DNA of 64,000 nt from Micavibrio sp. UBA2137. GTDB taxonomy: Bacteria > Pseudomonadota > Alphaproteobacteria > Micavibrionales > Micavibrionaceae. The notes beneath the pieces were generated by a model, which made no database searches, had not been told where the DNA came from, and was given only the letters and a program-made list of their open reading frames with translations. The DNA is taken from contig DCXL01000004.1 of the NCBI GenBank assembly GCA_002328415.1, positions 779,042 through 843,041 of the forward strand, read 5' to 3'. Of the stretch, positions 25,349-34,569 are shown in pieces; position 1 is the stretch's first letter; each line of letters begins with the position of its first letter. The position numbers and the translations under genes were made by a program.

Positions 25349-25372
25349 AAATGTCCTGTGTAGAAGAAAGGT

Positions 25373-26272
25373 TTAACCGTTAATACGCGTCTTTTTCTTG
25401 GCGTGCTTTTCTATATGTTGAATCATTGCGTCGGCAATATCAACCTTTGTTGCAGCCTCAACGCCCTCAAGACCAGGTGATGAGTTAATTTCCAACACCA
25501 TTGGCCCTCTGTCAGAGCGGATAATATCAACACCCGCCACGCGCAATTCCATGGCCTTGGCCGCTTTGACCGCCATACGACGTTCCTCGGCTGTGATTTT
25601 AGCCTTGTGGCCCGTTCCGCCCAGATGGATATTTGCACGAAACTCACCTTCGGCGGCGCGGCGCTCCATTGCGGCAACAACCTTGTCGCCCACAACAAAC
25701 AGGCGCAAATCAACACCCTTTGATTCTTTTATAAATTCTTGCACCAGAATTTGTGCCTTCAGACTTTTAAAAGCGTTAATCACACTTTCAGCGGCCTTGT
25801 TTGTTTCAGCCAAAACAACACCAATCCCTTGTGTCCCCTCAAGTAGCTTTACGATAAGCGGCGCACCACCCACAAGCTTAATCAACTTTTTGGTATCAAG
25901 TGGCGAATCCGCAAAACCCGTTTTGGGGATATTGATATCCTTTCCACTTAAAATCTGAAGTGTGCGCAATTTATCGCGTGAACGTCCAATAGCAACAGGT
26001 CCGTTCAGGCAATAGCTTCCTTGTGCCAAAAACTGGCGAAGGACAGATGTCCCGTAGTAAGTTTGTGAGGGACGAATACGTGGAATAATCGCATCATAAG
26101 TGCTTAGAACATCGCCTTCACGATAATGAATCTCGGGCTTGCTGGCCGTAATATCCATGTAACAATCACGGATCACCACAAAGTCAATTTCATGACCGCG
26201 GGCACGTGCCGCCTCCATCAATCTTTTGTTCGAATAAAGTTTAGGGTTTGTGGCAAGCAAAGCAATGCGCAT
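25373..26272 (-). CDS. rimK: RimK, ribosomal protein S6 glutamate ligase (ATP-grasp)
   Basis: An ATP-grasp ligase that adds glutamate residues to the C-terminus of ribosomal protein S6; related enzymes make polyglutamate. The 299-residue length and N-terminal MRIALLATNPKLYSNKRL match RimK. ATP-grasp features are visible: PLIVKLLEGTQGIGV, ILVQEFIKESKGVDLRLFVV, and the metal-binding end GPMVLEINSSPGLEG. It is flanked on both sides by same-strand genes, the retropepsin-like protein 50 bases upstream and the M14-type deacylase 24 bases downstream, a cluster seen around RimK in other proteobacteria. Confidence 0.95.
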   Translation of the reverse strand: MRIALLATNPKLYSNKRLMEAARARGHEIDFVVIRDCYMDITASKPEIHYREGDVLSTYDAIIPRIRPSQTYYGTSVLRQFLAQGSYCLNGPVAIGRSRDKLRTLQILSGKDINIPKTGFADSPLDTKKLIKLVGGAPLIVKLLEGTQGIGVVLAETNKAAESVINAFKSLKAQILVQEFIKESKGVDLRLFVVGDKVVAAMERRAAEGEFRANIHLGGTGHKAKITAEERRMAVKAAKAMELRVAGVDIIRSDRGPMVLEINSSPGLEGVEAATKVDIADAMIQHIEKHAKKKTRING

Positions 26273-26322
26273 AGTCGGCGTCCTGTTATGTTCGTATGTT
26301 TTAAAATAAACGTAGTGCAGTT

Positions 26323-26796
26323 TTACTTTTTTGAAAGGCGATAGCCTTGGGAAACATCCACTACGAACCCGCCTTGTATCAGAGTATTACGTCCAAGTAA
26401 AAGGGGAAAACTCATTTTATGACGTGATGTGAGTGTGACATCAGTCGTGAGCATTTGATCGCCGATTTGAATGTCCAGCTTAACCAGAAAACGTTCTTCC
26501 CGCATACCGTTCGAACTGATAACTTTCCGACGATCAAAGAAAGGCAGAACAGCAAGTGGTGCATCTTTCCGACGGCGATTTTCAGGATGTGTGTTAAAGG
26601 CGATTAAATCTTCACCATTCTCACCCTGAATGACCTCAATATTATAGGCATGGAGGGCCGATGTCTTTGCACCTGTATCGATGCGTGCGCGAATGCGCTC
26701 AACACCCATCTGGGGTAAATCACAAAATTCCTGCCGACCAATAAGTATTTTGTCTTTGGGGGATGGTTTTATGAAGGCCTTACTCATGGCCTTCAT
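26323..26796 (-). CDS. RimB-like retropepsin-fold protease (RimK-associated)
   Basis: A 157-residue protein of the family often annotated as ATP-dependent zinc protease and predicted to have a retropepsin-like aspartic protease fold. The active-site motif is ARIDTGAKTSALHA, with the fold's second signature FPLLLGRNTLIQGGFVVDV. In Pseudomonas the rimA-rimB-rimK operon contains such a protease, which controls RimK-made glutamate tails. Its position as first gene before rimK supports the same role here. The ATG at 26796 is used; 26787 (MSKAFIKPS) is an equally plausible start. Confidence 0.85.
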   Translation of the reverse strand: MKAMSKAFIKPSPKDKILIGRQEFCDLPQMGVERIRARIDTGAKTSALHAYNIEVIQGENGEDLIAFNTHPENRRRKDAPLAVLPFFDRRKVISSNGMREERFLVKLDIQIGDQMLTTDVTLTSRHKMSFPLLLGRNTLIQGGFVVDVSQGYRLSKK

Positions 26797-26857
26797 TATT
26801 ACGATATTTTGGAATTAGGCAAACGCAAGCAACTCTAACATATTAAAACCTTGTGAA

Positions 26858-27310
26858 TTATGCGGTTGCAAATTCTCTTACCTGTGATGTCGCTCCCTCT
26901 TCAATCAGGTTGCCCATACATTTCTGACCTGCTTGACCAAGAACAATCGTTACACCATTAGGGTCTTGAAGTGAGAAATAGCTTTTACCGCATTTGTCCT
27001 GGCGAATTTCACCGTTAAGGGTTACGCCTTCCATATAAAGATGATCATAGGTTCCTTCCAAATCATCCGTATAAAGAAACAGCATCAAATTTGCCGTGCC
27101 TTCCGACATGTTTGCAGGTGCCGCAGGGTGTGCAACATCCATAATGGCCAAATCAACTGACGAGTCACGCTCGTCATTGTGATAGCTTTTTAAATGCGCG
27201 TAAGTGTCTGACTCAAAATACACTTCAAAATTGAAATAATCCTCGTAAAAATTGATTGTTTCCTTCAATATTTTCGTGCAAATCACTGAATGTAATGCCC
27301 GTGCTTTCAT
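26858..27310 (-). CDS. VOC family (glyoxalase-like) protein
   Basis: A 150-residue protein with a vicinal-oxygen-chelate fold built from two beta-alpha-beta3 modules. The first contains KETINFYEDYFNFEVYFES, and the second ends with the typical YFSLQDPNGVTIVLGQ, where the D-P-x-G turn is a family hallmark. Metal ligands are not certain: His8 in LHSV is a candidate. Members include dioxygenases, glyoxalases and resistance proteins, so function stays open. Divergent from the DUF2147 gene. Confidence 0.83.
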   Translation of the reverse strand: MKARALHSVICTKILKETINFYEDYFNFEVYFESDTYAHLKSYHNDERDSSVDLAIMDVAHPAAPANMSEGTANLMLFLYTDDLEGTYDHLYMEGVTLNGEIRQDKCGKSYFSLQDPNGVTIVLGQAGQKCMGNLIEEGATSQVREFATA

Positions 27311-27440
27311 AAAATTCTCCGCATTATTTTATTTGTATCTATACACCTTATACGTTTGGGCAGACGATTTAGATGAAAGAGCGGACAGAATAGAATTTAG
27401 TGACTTATTACAATGCGATAGGAAAGACAGAAATGCGGAT

Positions 27441-27469
27441 TTCATTATATTGTAAGAATAGGATATAGT
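27441..27469 (+). promoter_or_regulatory. Weak promoter candidate for the DUF2147 gene
   Basis: TTCATT (27441-27446), a 17-base spacer and TATAGT (27464-27469) in the divergent gap 27311-27525. The -10 box is good and the -35 box poor. Nothing else stands out in this gap. Confidence 0.3.
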
Positions 27470-27525
27470 GGCACGCATTCCTAAAGGGAATTTCAAAAAC
27501 TTTTTATATTGAAGAGGTACTTATC

Positions 27526-27993
27526 ATGACTAAGACATCCTTGAAAACACTGGCGATTGCCACATGCGCGCTTATTTTAAGCAGCACACCATTCCTCTCT
27601 GCACAAGCGGCCGAGGCAGAAGGATACTGGCTCACACAAAACAAACGCGCTGTTGTTCAAACCTATATGTGTGACACACAGCTATGTGGAAAGATTTACT
27701 GGATTATTGATGGGGGAATGCAAGTCGATGAGAAAAATCCTGACCCTGCTCTTCAATCACGTCCACTTTGCAAGCTCGAGATCCTGCAAGGCTTTGACCA
27801 AAACAACAACAATGCAAAGGTCTGGGAAAATGGTTCTATTTACAAGGCTGATGATGGCGATGTTTACAGCGCAACACTGACACAAATCGACGCTGATACG
27901 CTTCGTCTGCGCGGTTATGTGGGCATTCCGCTTTTTGGTAAAACACAGGTCTGGACACGCGTTAATAAAAACGACTATAAAGCCTGCAAATAA
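27526..27993 (+). CDS. DUF2147 periplasmic protein
   Basis: A 155-residue exported protein with a clear signal peptide (KTLAIATCALILSSTPFLSA, then QAAEAEG). The mature part has the DUF2147 pattern: EGYWLTQNKRAVVQ, CGKIYWII, KNPDPALQSRPLCKLEILQGF, WENGSIYKADDGDVYSA, LRLRGYVGIPLFGKTQVWTRV. The fold is predicted to be a lipocalin-like beta barrel; ligand unknown. Two cysteine pairs are probably oxidised. It is 24 bases upstream of ribF and probably shares a transcript. Confidence 0.9.
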   Translation: MTKTSLKTLAIATCALILSSTPFLSAQAAEAEGYWLTQNKRAVVQTYMCDTQLCGKIYWIIDGGMQVDEKNPDPALQSRPLCKLEILQGFDQNNNNAKVWENGSIYKADDGDVYSATLTQIDADTLRLRGYVGIPLFGKTQVWTRVNKNDYKACK

Positions 27994-28017
27994 GAAAAGC
28001 AGACAACGTAGTTAAAG

Positions 28018-28941
28018 ATGCAGATTTTTGAAACAGGCGAAACCCTGCCTGAGAACTTTAGGCAGGGTGTGGTTGCCATTGGTAATTTTGACGGTGTTCA
28101 TAAAGGCCACCACACGCTTTTGAGTGATGCCAAGGCCCGTGCAGAAAAGACAGGTGTACCCTTTGGTATTCTGACATTTGAACCGCATCCGCGTACTTTG
28201 TTTCAAGAACCAAGCGAACCTTTTCGTTTAACGCCCACACCTCTTAAACGCAAAAAATTAAGCGAACTAGCCCCAGATTACATTTATGAATGCCCCTTTG
28301 ATCGCGCTCTTGCGCAGTTACCAGCAGAGGCATTCATTACGCAAATTTTGCGCGAGAAATTAGGCGTATCTGAAATTGTCGTGGGACAAGACTTCCGTTT
28401 TGGACAAAATCGTGGTGGAGACATTTCAACTTTAAAAGAGTCTGGCATTCCCACACATGCTTTGGGCGATGTGATATCTACGAAAAGCGGACAGAAATAT
28501 TCGGCAAGCACCATCCGCTCTTATTTGCGACGCGGTATGATTGCAGAGGCTAATGCCATGCTGGGCTGGGACTGGGAGATTGATGGCATTGTTATTCACG
28601 GAAACAAACGTGGGCGCGAATTGGGATATCCAACCGCTAATATTGCGCTCAACCACGTGCTCCACCCTGCCTTTGGCATTTATGCGACATGGGCACGTAT
28701 TGCAGGTGAGGATAATTGGCGCATGGCCGCAACAAATATCGGTATTCGTCCAATGTTCAAGTCCGAGCAAGCCCTGATGGAAGTGCATCTTCTGGATTAT
28801 GAAGGCGACCTTTATGATAAAACGCTTGAGGTCAGACCTGTTGCACTCTTGCGCGGAGAGGCTAAATTCGATTCTCTTAAGGCTCTCATTGAACAAATGG
28901 ACAAGGATTGCCAGAAAACACGTGATATTTTGGGCGCTTAA
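28018..28941 (+). CDS. ribF: RibF, bifunctional riboflavin kinase/FAD synthetase
   Basis: Makes FMN from riboflavin and then FAD. The N-terminal nucleotidyltransferase domain (1-165) shows GNFDGVHKGHHTLL (the GxFDGxHxGH phosphate-binding motif), FEPHPRTLF, GQDFRFGQNRGGD and the SASTIRSYLRRG end signature. The C-terminal flavokinase domain (about 180-300) shows GNKRGRELGYPTANI and ATNIGIRPMF. At 307 residues it is of normal length. ribF-ileS-lspA is a conserved proteobacterial order, seen here too. Confidence 0.97.
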   Translation: MQIFETGETLPENFRQGVVAIGNFDGVHKGHHTLLSDAKARAEKTGVPFGILTFEPHPRTLFQEPSEPFRLTPTPLKRKKLSELAPDYIYECPFDRALAQLPAEAFITQILREKLGVSEIVVGQDFRFGQNRGGDISTLKESGIPTHALGDVISTKSGQKYSASTIRSYLRRGMIAEANAMLGWDWEIDGIVIHGNKRGRELGYPTANIALNHVLHPAFGIYATWARIAGEDNWRMAATNIGIRPMFKSEQALMEVHLLDYEGDLYDKTLEVRPVALLRGEAKFDSLKALIEQMDKDCQKTRDILGA

Positions 28942-29018
28942 TCCTTGCTTAGCCTCAAAAAATCACCTAACTTACTTTTATGCAAGATATGACATTGAAC
29001 ATCATTCGAATTATCACC

Positions 29019-29051
29019 CCGGTTTTGGCCTAAACGGCACTTCAAAACCGG
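29019..29051 (+). promoter_or_regulatory. Hairpin in the ribF-ileS gap
   Basis: CCGGTTTTG (29019-29027) and CAAAACCGG (29043-29051) form a perfect 9-bp stem with a 15-base loop that contains a smaller GCC/GGC pair. It is followed by CACAAAAATC rather than a U-run, so it is a weak terminator at best. It may be a leader element of ileS. Confidence 0.4.
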
Positions 29052-29149
29052 CACAAAAATCATCTCTTGATTGCCCCTATTTTACCCCCTAAAACATTCA
29101 TGACAATAAAGTGATGGCGTGCAAATTGCACCCCCGTATGAGAGACACA

Positions 29150-32041
29150 ATGACCGAGACACAAAAATCGAATGCCGAATTTTACAAGGAAACCGTTTTC
29201 CTGCCGACAACTGACTTTTCCATGCGTGCAGGTTTGGCGCAAAAAGAGCCAGAAATCCTGAAAAAATGGCAGGATATAGACCTCTACAAGAAACTGCGCG
29301 AGACCAGCAAAGATAAAGAAAAATTTATCCTGCATGATGGCCCGCCATATGCGAACGGAAATATCCATATCGGCCACGCCATGAACAAGGTTCTGAAAGA
29401 CGTTATCTGCAAAACAATGCAGATGCGTGGTTATAATGCGCCTTATGTCCCTGGGTGGGATTGTCACGGACTTCCGATTGAATGGAAGATTGAAGAACAA
29501 TACCGCAAGGATGGCAAGGACAAGGACAACGTTGACCCGCTTGTGTTCCGTAAGGAATGTCGTGACTTTGCCCAAAAATGGGTTGATGTCCAATCAGGGC
29601 AATTTGAACGTCTTGGCGTTGTTGGAAACTGGAAAGACCCGTATCTCACAATGACCAATCGCGCCGAGAGCATTATCACAGGCGAAATTCACAAATTCTT
29701 GAAAAATGGTGGGCTTTATAAGGGCGTAAAACCTGTTATGTGGTCTGTTGTTGAACAAACAGCCCTGGCCGAGGCCGAAGTCGAATATAAGGAACATAAA
29801 TCAGTTACAATCTGGATTGCATTCCCTGTTGTTGAAACACAGTGCGCAGCCATCCAAGATGCCAATATTGTTATCTGGACGACAACGCCTTGGACCATGC
29901 CGTCCAACCGCGCGATAGCCTATGGCGAGGGCATTGAATATGCCGTTTATACAATCAGGCAAGTTGATGAAGGATCGCGTGCGCAGGTGGGTGACAAACT
30001 CGTTCTTGCAACATCCTTGGCTGAGGATGTGAAACAAAGCGCTAAAATTTTGGACTGGGATGTGTCTGAGCCATTAAGCGCAGATGACATCGCAGGCACA
30101 AAATGCGAGCACCCTTTGCGTGGTCAGGGCTATGATTATGACGTGCCTTTACTCCCTGCTGACTTTGTCACAGATGACGCAGGAACAGGTTTTGTTCATA
30201 TTGCGCCAGGTCATGGTGCGGATGACTTTTATCTTGGCCAAAAATACGGTGTTGAGGTGACAGACAATGTCACAGATGACGGAAAATTCCGTGATCATGT
30301 GCCGCTTTTTGCAGGGCTTGATGTCTATACACAAAAAGGTGAACTGGGTGGCGGTAACTTTGCCGTACTGAAGGAAATTGATGCGGTTGGCAAGCTTGTT
30401 GCCAAAGGCTCACTGCGTCACGAATACCCGCATTCCTGGCGCTCAAAAGCACCCCTTATTTTCCGCACGACACCCCAATGGTTTATCGCCATGGACAATG
30501 AATTGAAGCTGCGCGACAAGGCATTAGAAGCCATATCAGATACAAAATGGGTGCCTGCCAAAGGTGAGGCCCGTATCCGTACCATGATTGAAAATCGTCC
30601 TGACTGGTGTATCTCGCGCCAACGTGCGTGGGGCGTACCGATTGCATTGTTTGTAAGCAAGGAAACAGGCGAACCGCTGATGGATGAAACTGTTCTAAGT
30701 CGCATTGTCGATACATTCGAGACAGAAGGTTCAGACGCGTGGTTTGCGCGTGAGGCGCAATATTTCCTCGGCAGTGACTACGCGGCTGATGACTATGATC
30801 AGGTCTTTGACATTGTGGACGTCTGGTTTGAATCAGGGTGCACACACAGCTTTGTGGTTGAAGATCGCCCTGAAGAGCTTGGCCAGCGTGCTGATCTTTA
30901 TCTTGAGGGCTCTGACCAGCATCGTGGCTGGTTTCATTCCTCCCTTCTTGAATCTTGTGGCACACGTGGGCAAGCCCCTTACAAGGCTGTGCTTACGCAT
31001 GGTTTCGTGTTGGATGAAAAGGGGTATAAAATGTCCAAATCCTTGGGCAATATCGTCGACCCGCTTGAGGTGATGAACGAATATGGCGCTGACATCCTGC
31101 GTCTATGGGCCCTGATTTCCGACTATCAGGAAGACATCCGTATTTCCAAAGACACCATGAAAATGACCAGCGACCTTTATCGTCGTCTGCGTAATACGTT
31201 GCGCTTCCTGCTTGGTGCGCTTGATGGTTTCACGTGTGATGAAATGATTGACCGTGCCGATTACGGCAAAATGCCTGAACTGGACCAGCTTGTCCTTCAT
31301 CAGCTCACTGAAATGCAGCAAAAAATTATTCAGCATTCTGAGAATTTTGAATTCGGCAAAATCATGCATGCGCTCCATAATTTCTGTAACAGCGAGCTAT
31401 CCGCCTTTTATCTGGATATCCGTAAAGACAGACTCTATTGCGACCGTCCTGACCGCTTTGAGCGCCGCGCACACCGTACCGTTTTGGCCGAAATCTATCG
31501 TTGTCTTGTTTCATGGCTTGCTCCTGTCCTCTCCTTCACAGCAGAGGAAGCATGGAGCCTGCGCCCCGAAGGGATATTCGAGGATGTGGAGAGCGTTCAT
31601 ATGCTCACCTTCCCTGATTTACCAGACAGCTGGAACAATGCGGGGTTGGCTGGGAAATGGTTTGCCATCCGTCATGTGCGTGATGTTGTCCTTGGCGCAC
31701 TTGAACCACATCGCGCCGCCAAGGATATTGGCTCATCCCTAGAGGCCGCGCCTATCATCTATGTGAACACTGATTATGCCAAGGCCATTGAAGGTCAAGA
31801 CATGGCAGATATCTGTATCGTTTCTCAAGTTGATATCCGACAAGAAGATGTGCCAGATGAGGCCTTCACATTGAACGAATATAAAGGTCTGGGCGTCATA
31901 TTTGCCAAGGCCAAGGGTCATAAATGCCAGCGTTCATGGAAGATTTTGCCAGAAGTTGGACAAGATAAAGATTATCCGGATCTCTCACCTCGTGATGCGG
32001 ACGCTGTACGTTGGTATGCCGCACAGAAAAAGGCAGCTTAA
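29150..32041 (+). CDS. ileS: Isoleucyl-tRNA synthetase
   Basis: Charges tRNA-Ile with isoleucine and edits valine. The class I signature is DGPPYANGNIHIGHAM (HIGH) and the second is KGYKMSKSLGNIVDP (KMSKS); the editing domain contains VIWTTTPWTMPSNRAIAYG. Starting at ATG 29150 (MTETQKSNAEFYKETVFLP) it has 963 residues; the earlier GTG 29111 and ATG 29114 add an unconserved leader. In the C-terminal zinc-binding region only the first cysteine is left (HKCQRSWKILPEVG, then YPDLSPRDADAV), so the usual CxxC...CxxC knuckle is lost. I believe this is common in alphaproteobacterial IleS. lspA follows after 2 bases. Confidence 0.97.
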   Translation: MTETQKSNAEFYKETVFLPTTDFSMRAGLAQKEPEILKKWQDIDLYKKLRETSKDKEKFILHDGPPYANGNIHIGHAMNKVLKDVICKTMQMRGYNAPYVPGWDCHGLPIEWKIEEQYRKDGKDKDNVDPLVFRKECRDFAQKWVDVQSGQFERLGVVGNWKDPYLTMTNRAESIITGEIHKFLKNGGLYKGVKPVMWSVVEQTALAEAEVEYKEHKSVTIWIAFPVVETQCAAIQDANIVIWTTTPWTMPSNRAIAYGEGIEYAVYTIRQVDEGSRAQVGDKLVLATSLAEDVKQSAKILDWDVSEPLSADDIAGTKCEHPLRGQGYDYDVPLLPADFVTDDAGTGFVHIAPGHGADDFYLGQKYGVEVTDNVTDDGKFRDHVPLFAGLDVYTQKGELGGGNFAVLKEIDAVGKLVAKGSLRHEYPHSWRSKAPLIFRTTPQWFIAMDNELKLRDKALEAISDTKWVPAKGEARIRTMIENRPDWCISRQRAWGVPIALFVSKETGEPLMDETVLSRIVDTFETEGSDAWFAREAQYFLGSDYAADDYDQVFDIVDVWFESGCTHSFVVEDRPEELGQRADLYLEGSDQHRGWFHSSLLESCGTRGQAPYKAVLTHGFVLDEKGYKMSKSLGNIVDPLEVMNEYGADILRLWALISDYQEDIRISKDTMKMTSDLYRRLRNTLRFLLGALDGFTCDEMIDRADYGKMPELDQLVLHQLTEMQQKIIQHSENFEFGKIMHALHNFCNSELSAFYLDIRKDRLYCDRPDRFERRAHRTVLAEIYRCLVSWLAPVLSFTAEEAWSLRPEGIFEDVESVHMLTFPDLPDSWNNAGLAGKWFAIRHVRDVVLGALEPHRAAKDIGSSLEAAPIIYVNTDYAKAIEGQDMADICIVSQVDIRQEDVPDEAFTLNEYKGLGVIFAKAKGHKCQRSWKILPEVGQDKDYPDLSPRDADAVRWYAAQKKAA

Positions 32042-32043
32042 AC

Positions 32044-32583
32044 ATGCGTAGGCTTCAGAAAAGTGGGGTAGGGCTTTTGGTTATTGCTCTTATTTTTGTC
32101 ATTGATCAGCTCTCCAAATGGGCCATTGTCGAGATGCTGTTTAAAAAGTCTGAATTGGGTTTTGTGAACTGGCTAACAATGCTATCCCAAGACAGGTTAG
32201 AGTTTATCAGTATTCCTCTTCTGCCATTTTTCAATTTGGTGATGGTCTGGAACAAAGGCGTGAGCTTTGGACTATTTCAAAACGACTCCCTTTATGGCGT
32301 CATGGCGCTGGCGGGGCTGGCTCTTATCGTCAGCATAGGCTTTTTTGTTGCCTTTTTGCGTTCTGAATCGAAACTTTTGATGGTGGCAAGCCTCATGGTC
32401 GTGGGCGGTGCCCTTGGCAATATCTGGGACCGTGTCCGTTTTGGTGCGGTCGTTGATTTCCTCGATTTCCATGTGGCTGGCTGGCATTATCCCGCCTTCA
32501 ATGTTGCAGATTCTTGTATCGTTGTTGGCATCATGCTATTTCTTTTTAAGACAGTTTTTATAGACGGAAAATCAAACTCATGA
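32044..32583 (+). CDS. lspA: Lipoprotein signal peptidase II
   Basis: An aspartic membrane peptidase that removes signal peptides from lipoproteins. It has four hydrophobic segments. The catalytic aspartates sit in ALGNIWDRVRFGAVVDFLDF and FNVADSCIVVG; the conserved N-terminal IDQLSKW and the motif WNKGVSFGLF are present. The ATG at 32044 is chosen: it is 2 bases after the ileS stop and gives a 179-residue protein. Its stop overlaps the next gene's start by 4 bases (ATGA), so translation is coupled to a lipoprotein that is probably its own substrate. Confidence 0.96.
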   Translation: MRRLQKSGVGLLVIALIFVIDQLSKWAIVEMLFKKSELGFVNWLTMLSQDRLEFISIPLLPFFNLVMVWNKGVSFGLFQNDSLYGVMALAGLALIVSIGFFVAFLRSESKLLMVASLMVVGGALGNIWDRVRFGAVVDFLDFHVAGWHYPAFNVADSCIVVGIMLFLFKTVFIDGKSNS

Positions 32584-33176
32584 GTCAAATGCGTAAAATC
32601 ACTTCTCTTCTCATTCTCGGCGCTTCCCTAGCAGGCCTTTCAGCCTGTTCTGGCGCGAAGGAGAAACTGGGACTTGTTAAAGATGCACCTGATGAATTTG
32701 CCGTGATTCGCCGCGCCCCTCTTGTTGTGCCACCTGAACTTGCACGTCTGCCTGTGCCTCAACCAGGCGCACCACGTCCTCAGGAAAAATCCGCCCAAGA
32801 ACTCGCCGCTGAGGCCGTCTTTGGTGAAAACGTGCCACAAAGTGTGGAAGATGATATTGCTGAAAACAATCTCTTTGCTGATGTCCCGCGCGATAATGTT
32901 AATTCTGCCTCACAACCAACAGCCGCTGAATCAGCGCTCATTGAGGCCGCAGGAGCACAAAGCGCCTCTAGTGATATTCGACAGGTTGTGAATGAAGAAA
33001 ATGAAGACACAGCCTATGAAGAGCAAGCCGTTATCGACAAAATTTTTGATCGCAAGATAGAGGCAGAAGGCAGCGTTCTTAATCCAACAGAAGAAGCCGC
33101 GCGCATCCGCCAGCAAGTGCCAGAGGCACGCGTCATTGTTCCGGGTGAAATGTCTGCCCCTGAAACAGCTGAATAA
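32580..33176 (+). CDS. DUF3035 (BamF-like) outer-membrane lipoprotein
   Basis: A 198-residue lipoprotein. Its signal sequence has a lipobox (LAGLSAC), so it would be processed by the LspA encoded just upstream. The conserved DUF3035 start follows: APDEFAVIRRAPLVVPPELARLP. The rest is acidic, alanine-rich and probably disordered. Alphaproteobacterial DUF3035 proteins have been linked to the BAM beta-barrel assembly complex as BamF; that assignment is from the family, not from this sequence. The start overlaps lspA. Confidence 0.85.
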   Translation: MSQMRKITSLLILGASLAGLSACSGAKEKLGLVKDAPDEFAVIRRAPLVVPPELARLPVPQPGAPRPQEKSAQELAAEAVFGENVPQSVEDDIAENNLFADVPRDNVNSASQPTAAESALIEAAGAQSASSDIRQVVNEENEDTAYEEQAVIDKIFDRKIEAEGSVLNPTEEAARIRQQVPEARVIVPGEMSAPETAE

Positions 33177-33235
33177 AAAGCCTCTAAACATCGCCCTCAT
33201 CTTTTCCTTTTGTGACTTTGCGCTATAGTCTTTGC

Positions 33236-34567
33236 ATGCGCCTTTTCATTCACATCTTTCTACTTGTCCTGATTATCAGCACACCTGCATCGGCAAATGT
33301 CTTTAATGCACAAATGACACGCCTTGATAACGGCATGGATGTTGTTGTTATTCCCAATACCCGTGCCCCTGTTGTTCACCACATGGTATGGTACAAGGTT
33401 GGCTCGGCCCAAGAAGACGCGGGCACATCAGGGTCCGCGCATTTTCTTGAGCATCTTCTTTTTCGCGGGACTGACAAAATACCAGACGGAGAATTTTCAA
33501 AAATTATTCGCGGGCTTGGTGGCGAGAGTAATGCCTTTACCTCCTATGATTATACTGGATATTACGAAACCGTTGCCAAGGAACATTTAGCACGCGTGAT
33601 GGAGATGGAGGCTGATCGCATGCGCGGGCTTACCCTGTCTGATGAGGCCGTCTTGCGCGAACGTGATGTTGTATTGGAAGAACGACGCCAGCGTACGGAC
33701 AACAATCCCACAGCACGCTTTTTCGAACAAATGCGGGCACGCCTTTTTCCAGATCACCCCTATGGTATTCCTGTGATTGGATGGATGGATGAACTAAGCG
33801 GCTTGCAAAAGGATAATGCGCTTAAATTTTATAATCATTATTACCACCCTAATAATGCGGTGCTTGTCGTCGCGGGCGATATTGCATTTGATGATGTTGT
33901 TAAACTTGCTCAAGACACTTACGGGAAAATTCCAGCGTCACAAACAGACTTAAGTTTCACATTTCCAACGCTTTCCAGTTTTGATGATCTGCAAACCTAT
34001 AGCTATTCAGACCCCCAAGTGAGCGAACCATTACTTCTTATCGGAACGCGCGCCCCCTCTTATAAACAAGACCCAAAGATGTCACTTGCCCTGCAAGTCA
34101 TTGAAGAGGCCGTGAGCGGTGGGCCAACAACCCCCCTTTACAACACACTTGTCATAGAACAGAAAAAGGCAATATCCGCGTCACTCTCCTATAGTGCCTC
34201 TGCCGCAGACACGGCAAGCCTTTGGATAAGTGTTGTCCCTGTAGAAGGCGAAACACTTGATGCGCTGACGATCGCCGTTCAGGATTTTCTTGCTGACCTT
34301 CTGCAGACGAGCCTTTCAGAAGAAGAAATTACAAATGCCAAAACACGCCTAAAAAGAGAAGCAATTTTTGCACGTGACTCACTGAGAACGGCACCCATGG
34401 TGATTGGACGAGCCCTCTCTGTTGGTGAAACACTCCAGTCTGTTGAAACATGGCCGGAACAAATTAATGCTGTGACACAAGACGATATTAAGGACGCCCT
34501 TGTATTTGCTTTTGGTGAACAGGCACGTCAGCGTACCGTTGTCGGACAAATGCAGGTGGAGAAATAA
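33236..34567 (+). CDS. M16 zinc metallopeptidase, catalytic subunit
   Basis: A periplasmic insulinase/processing-peptidase family protein of 443 residues. The signal peptide is MRLFIHIFLLVLIISTPASA. The inverted zinc motif HxxEH appears as HFLEH (His69, Glu72, His73) and is followed by the helix EADRMRGLTLSDE, with the third ligand expected in ERDVVLEERRQR. The second, inactive M16 half (from about 190, NHYYHPNNAVLVVAGD) is normal for the family. The ATG at 33236 is used because it starts the signal peptide; the upstream GTG at 33212 adds eight residues. Its partner follows after 2 bases. Confidence 0.93.
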   Translation: MRLFIHIFLLVLIISTPASANVFNAQMTRLDNGMDVVVIPNTRAPVVHHMVWYKVGSAQEDAGTSGSAHFLEHLLFRGTDKIPDGEFSKIIRGLGGESNAFTSYDYTGYYETVAKEHLARVMEMEADRMRGLTLSDEAVLRERDVVLEERRQRTDNNPTARFFEQMRARLFPDHPYGIPVIGWMDELSGLQKDNALKFYNHYYHPNNAVLVVAGDIAFDDVVKLAQDTYGKIPASQTDLSFTFPTLSSFDDLQTYSYSDPQVSEPLLLIGTRAPSYKQDPKMSLALQVIEEAVSGGPTTPLYNTLVIEQKKAISASLSYSASAADTASLWISVVPVEGETLDALTIAVQDFLADLLQTSLSEEEITNAKTRLKREAIFARDSLRTAPMVIGRALSVGETLQSVETWPEQINAVTQDDIKDALVFAFGEQARQRTVVGQMQVEK

Positions 34568-34569
34568 TC

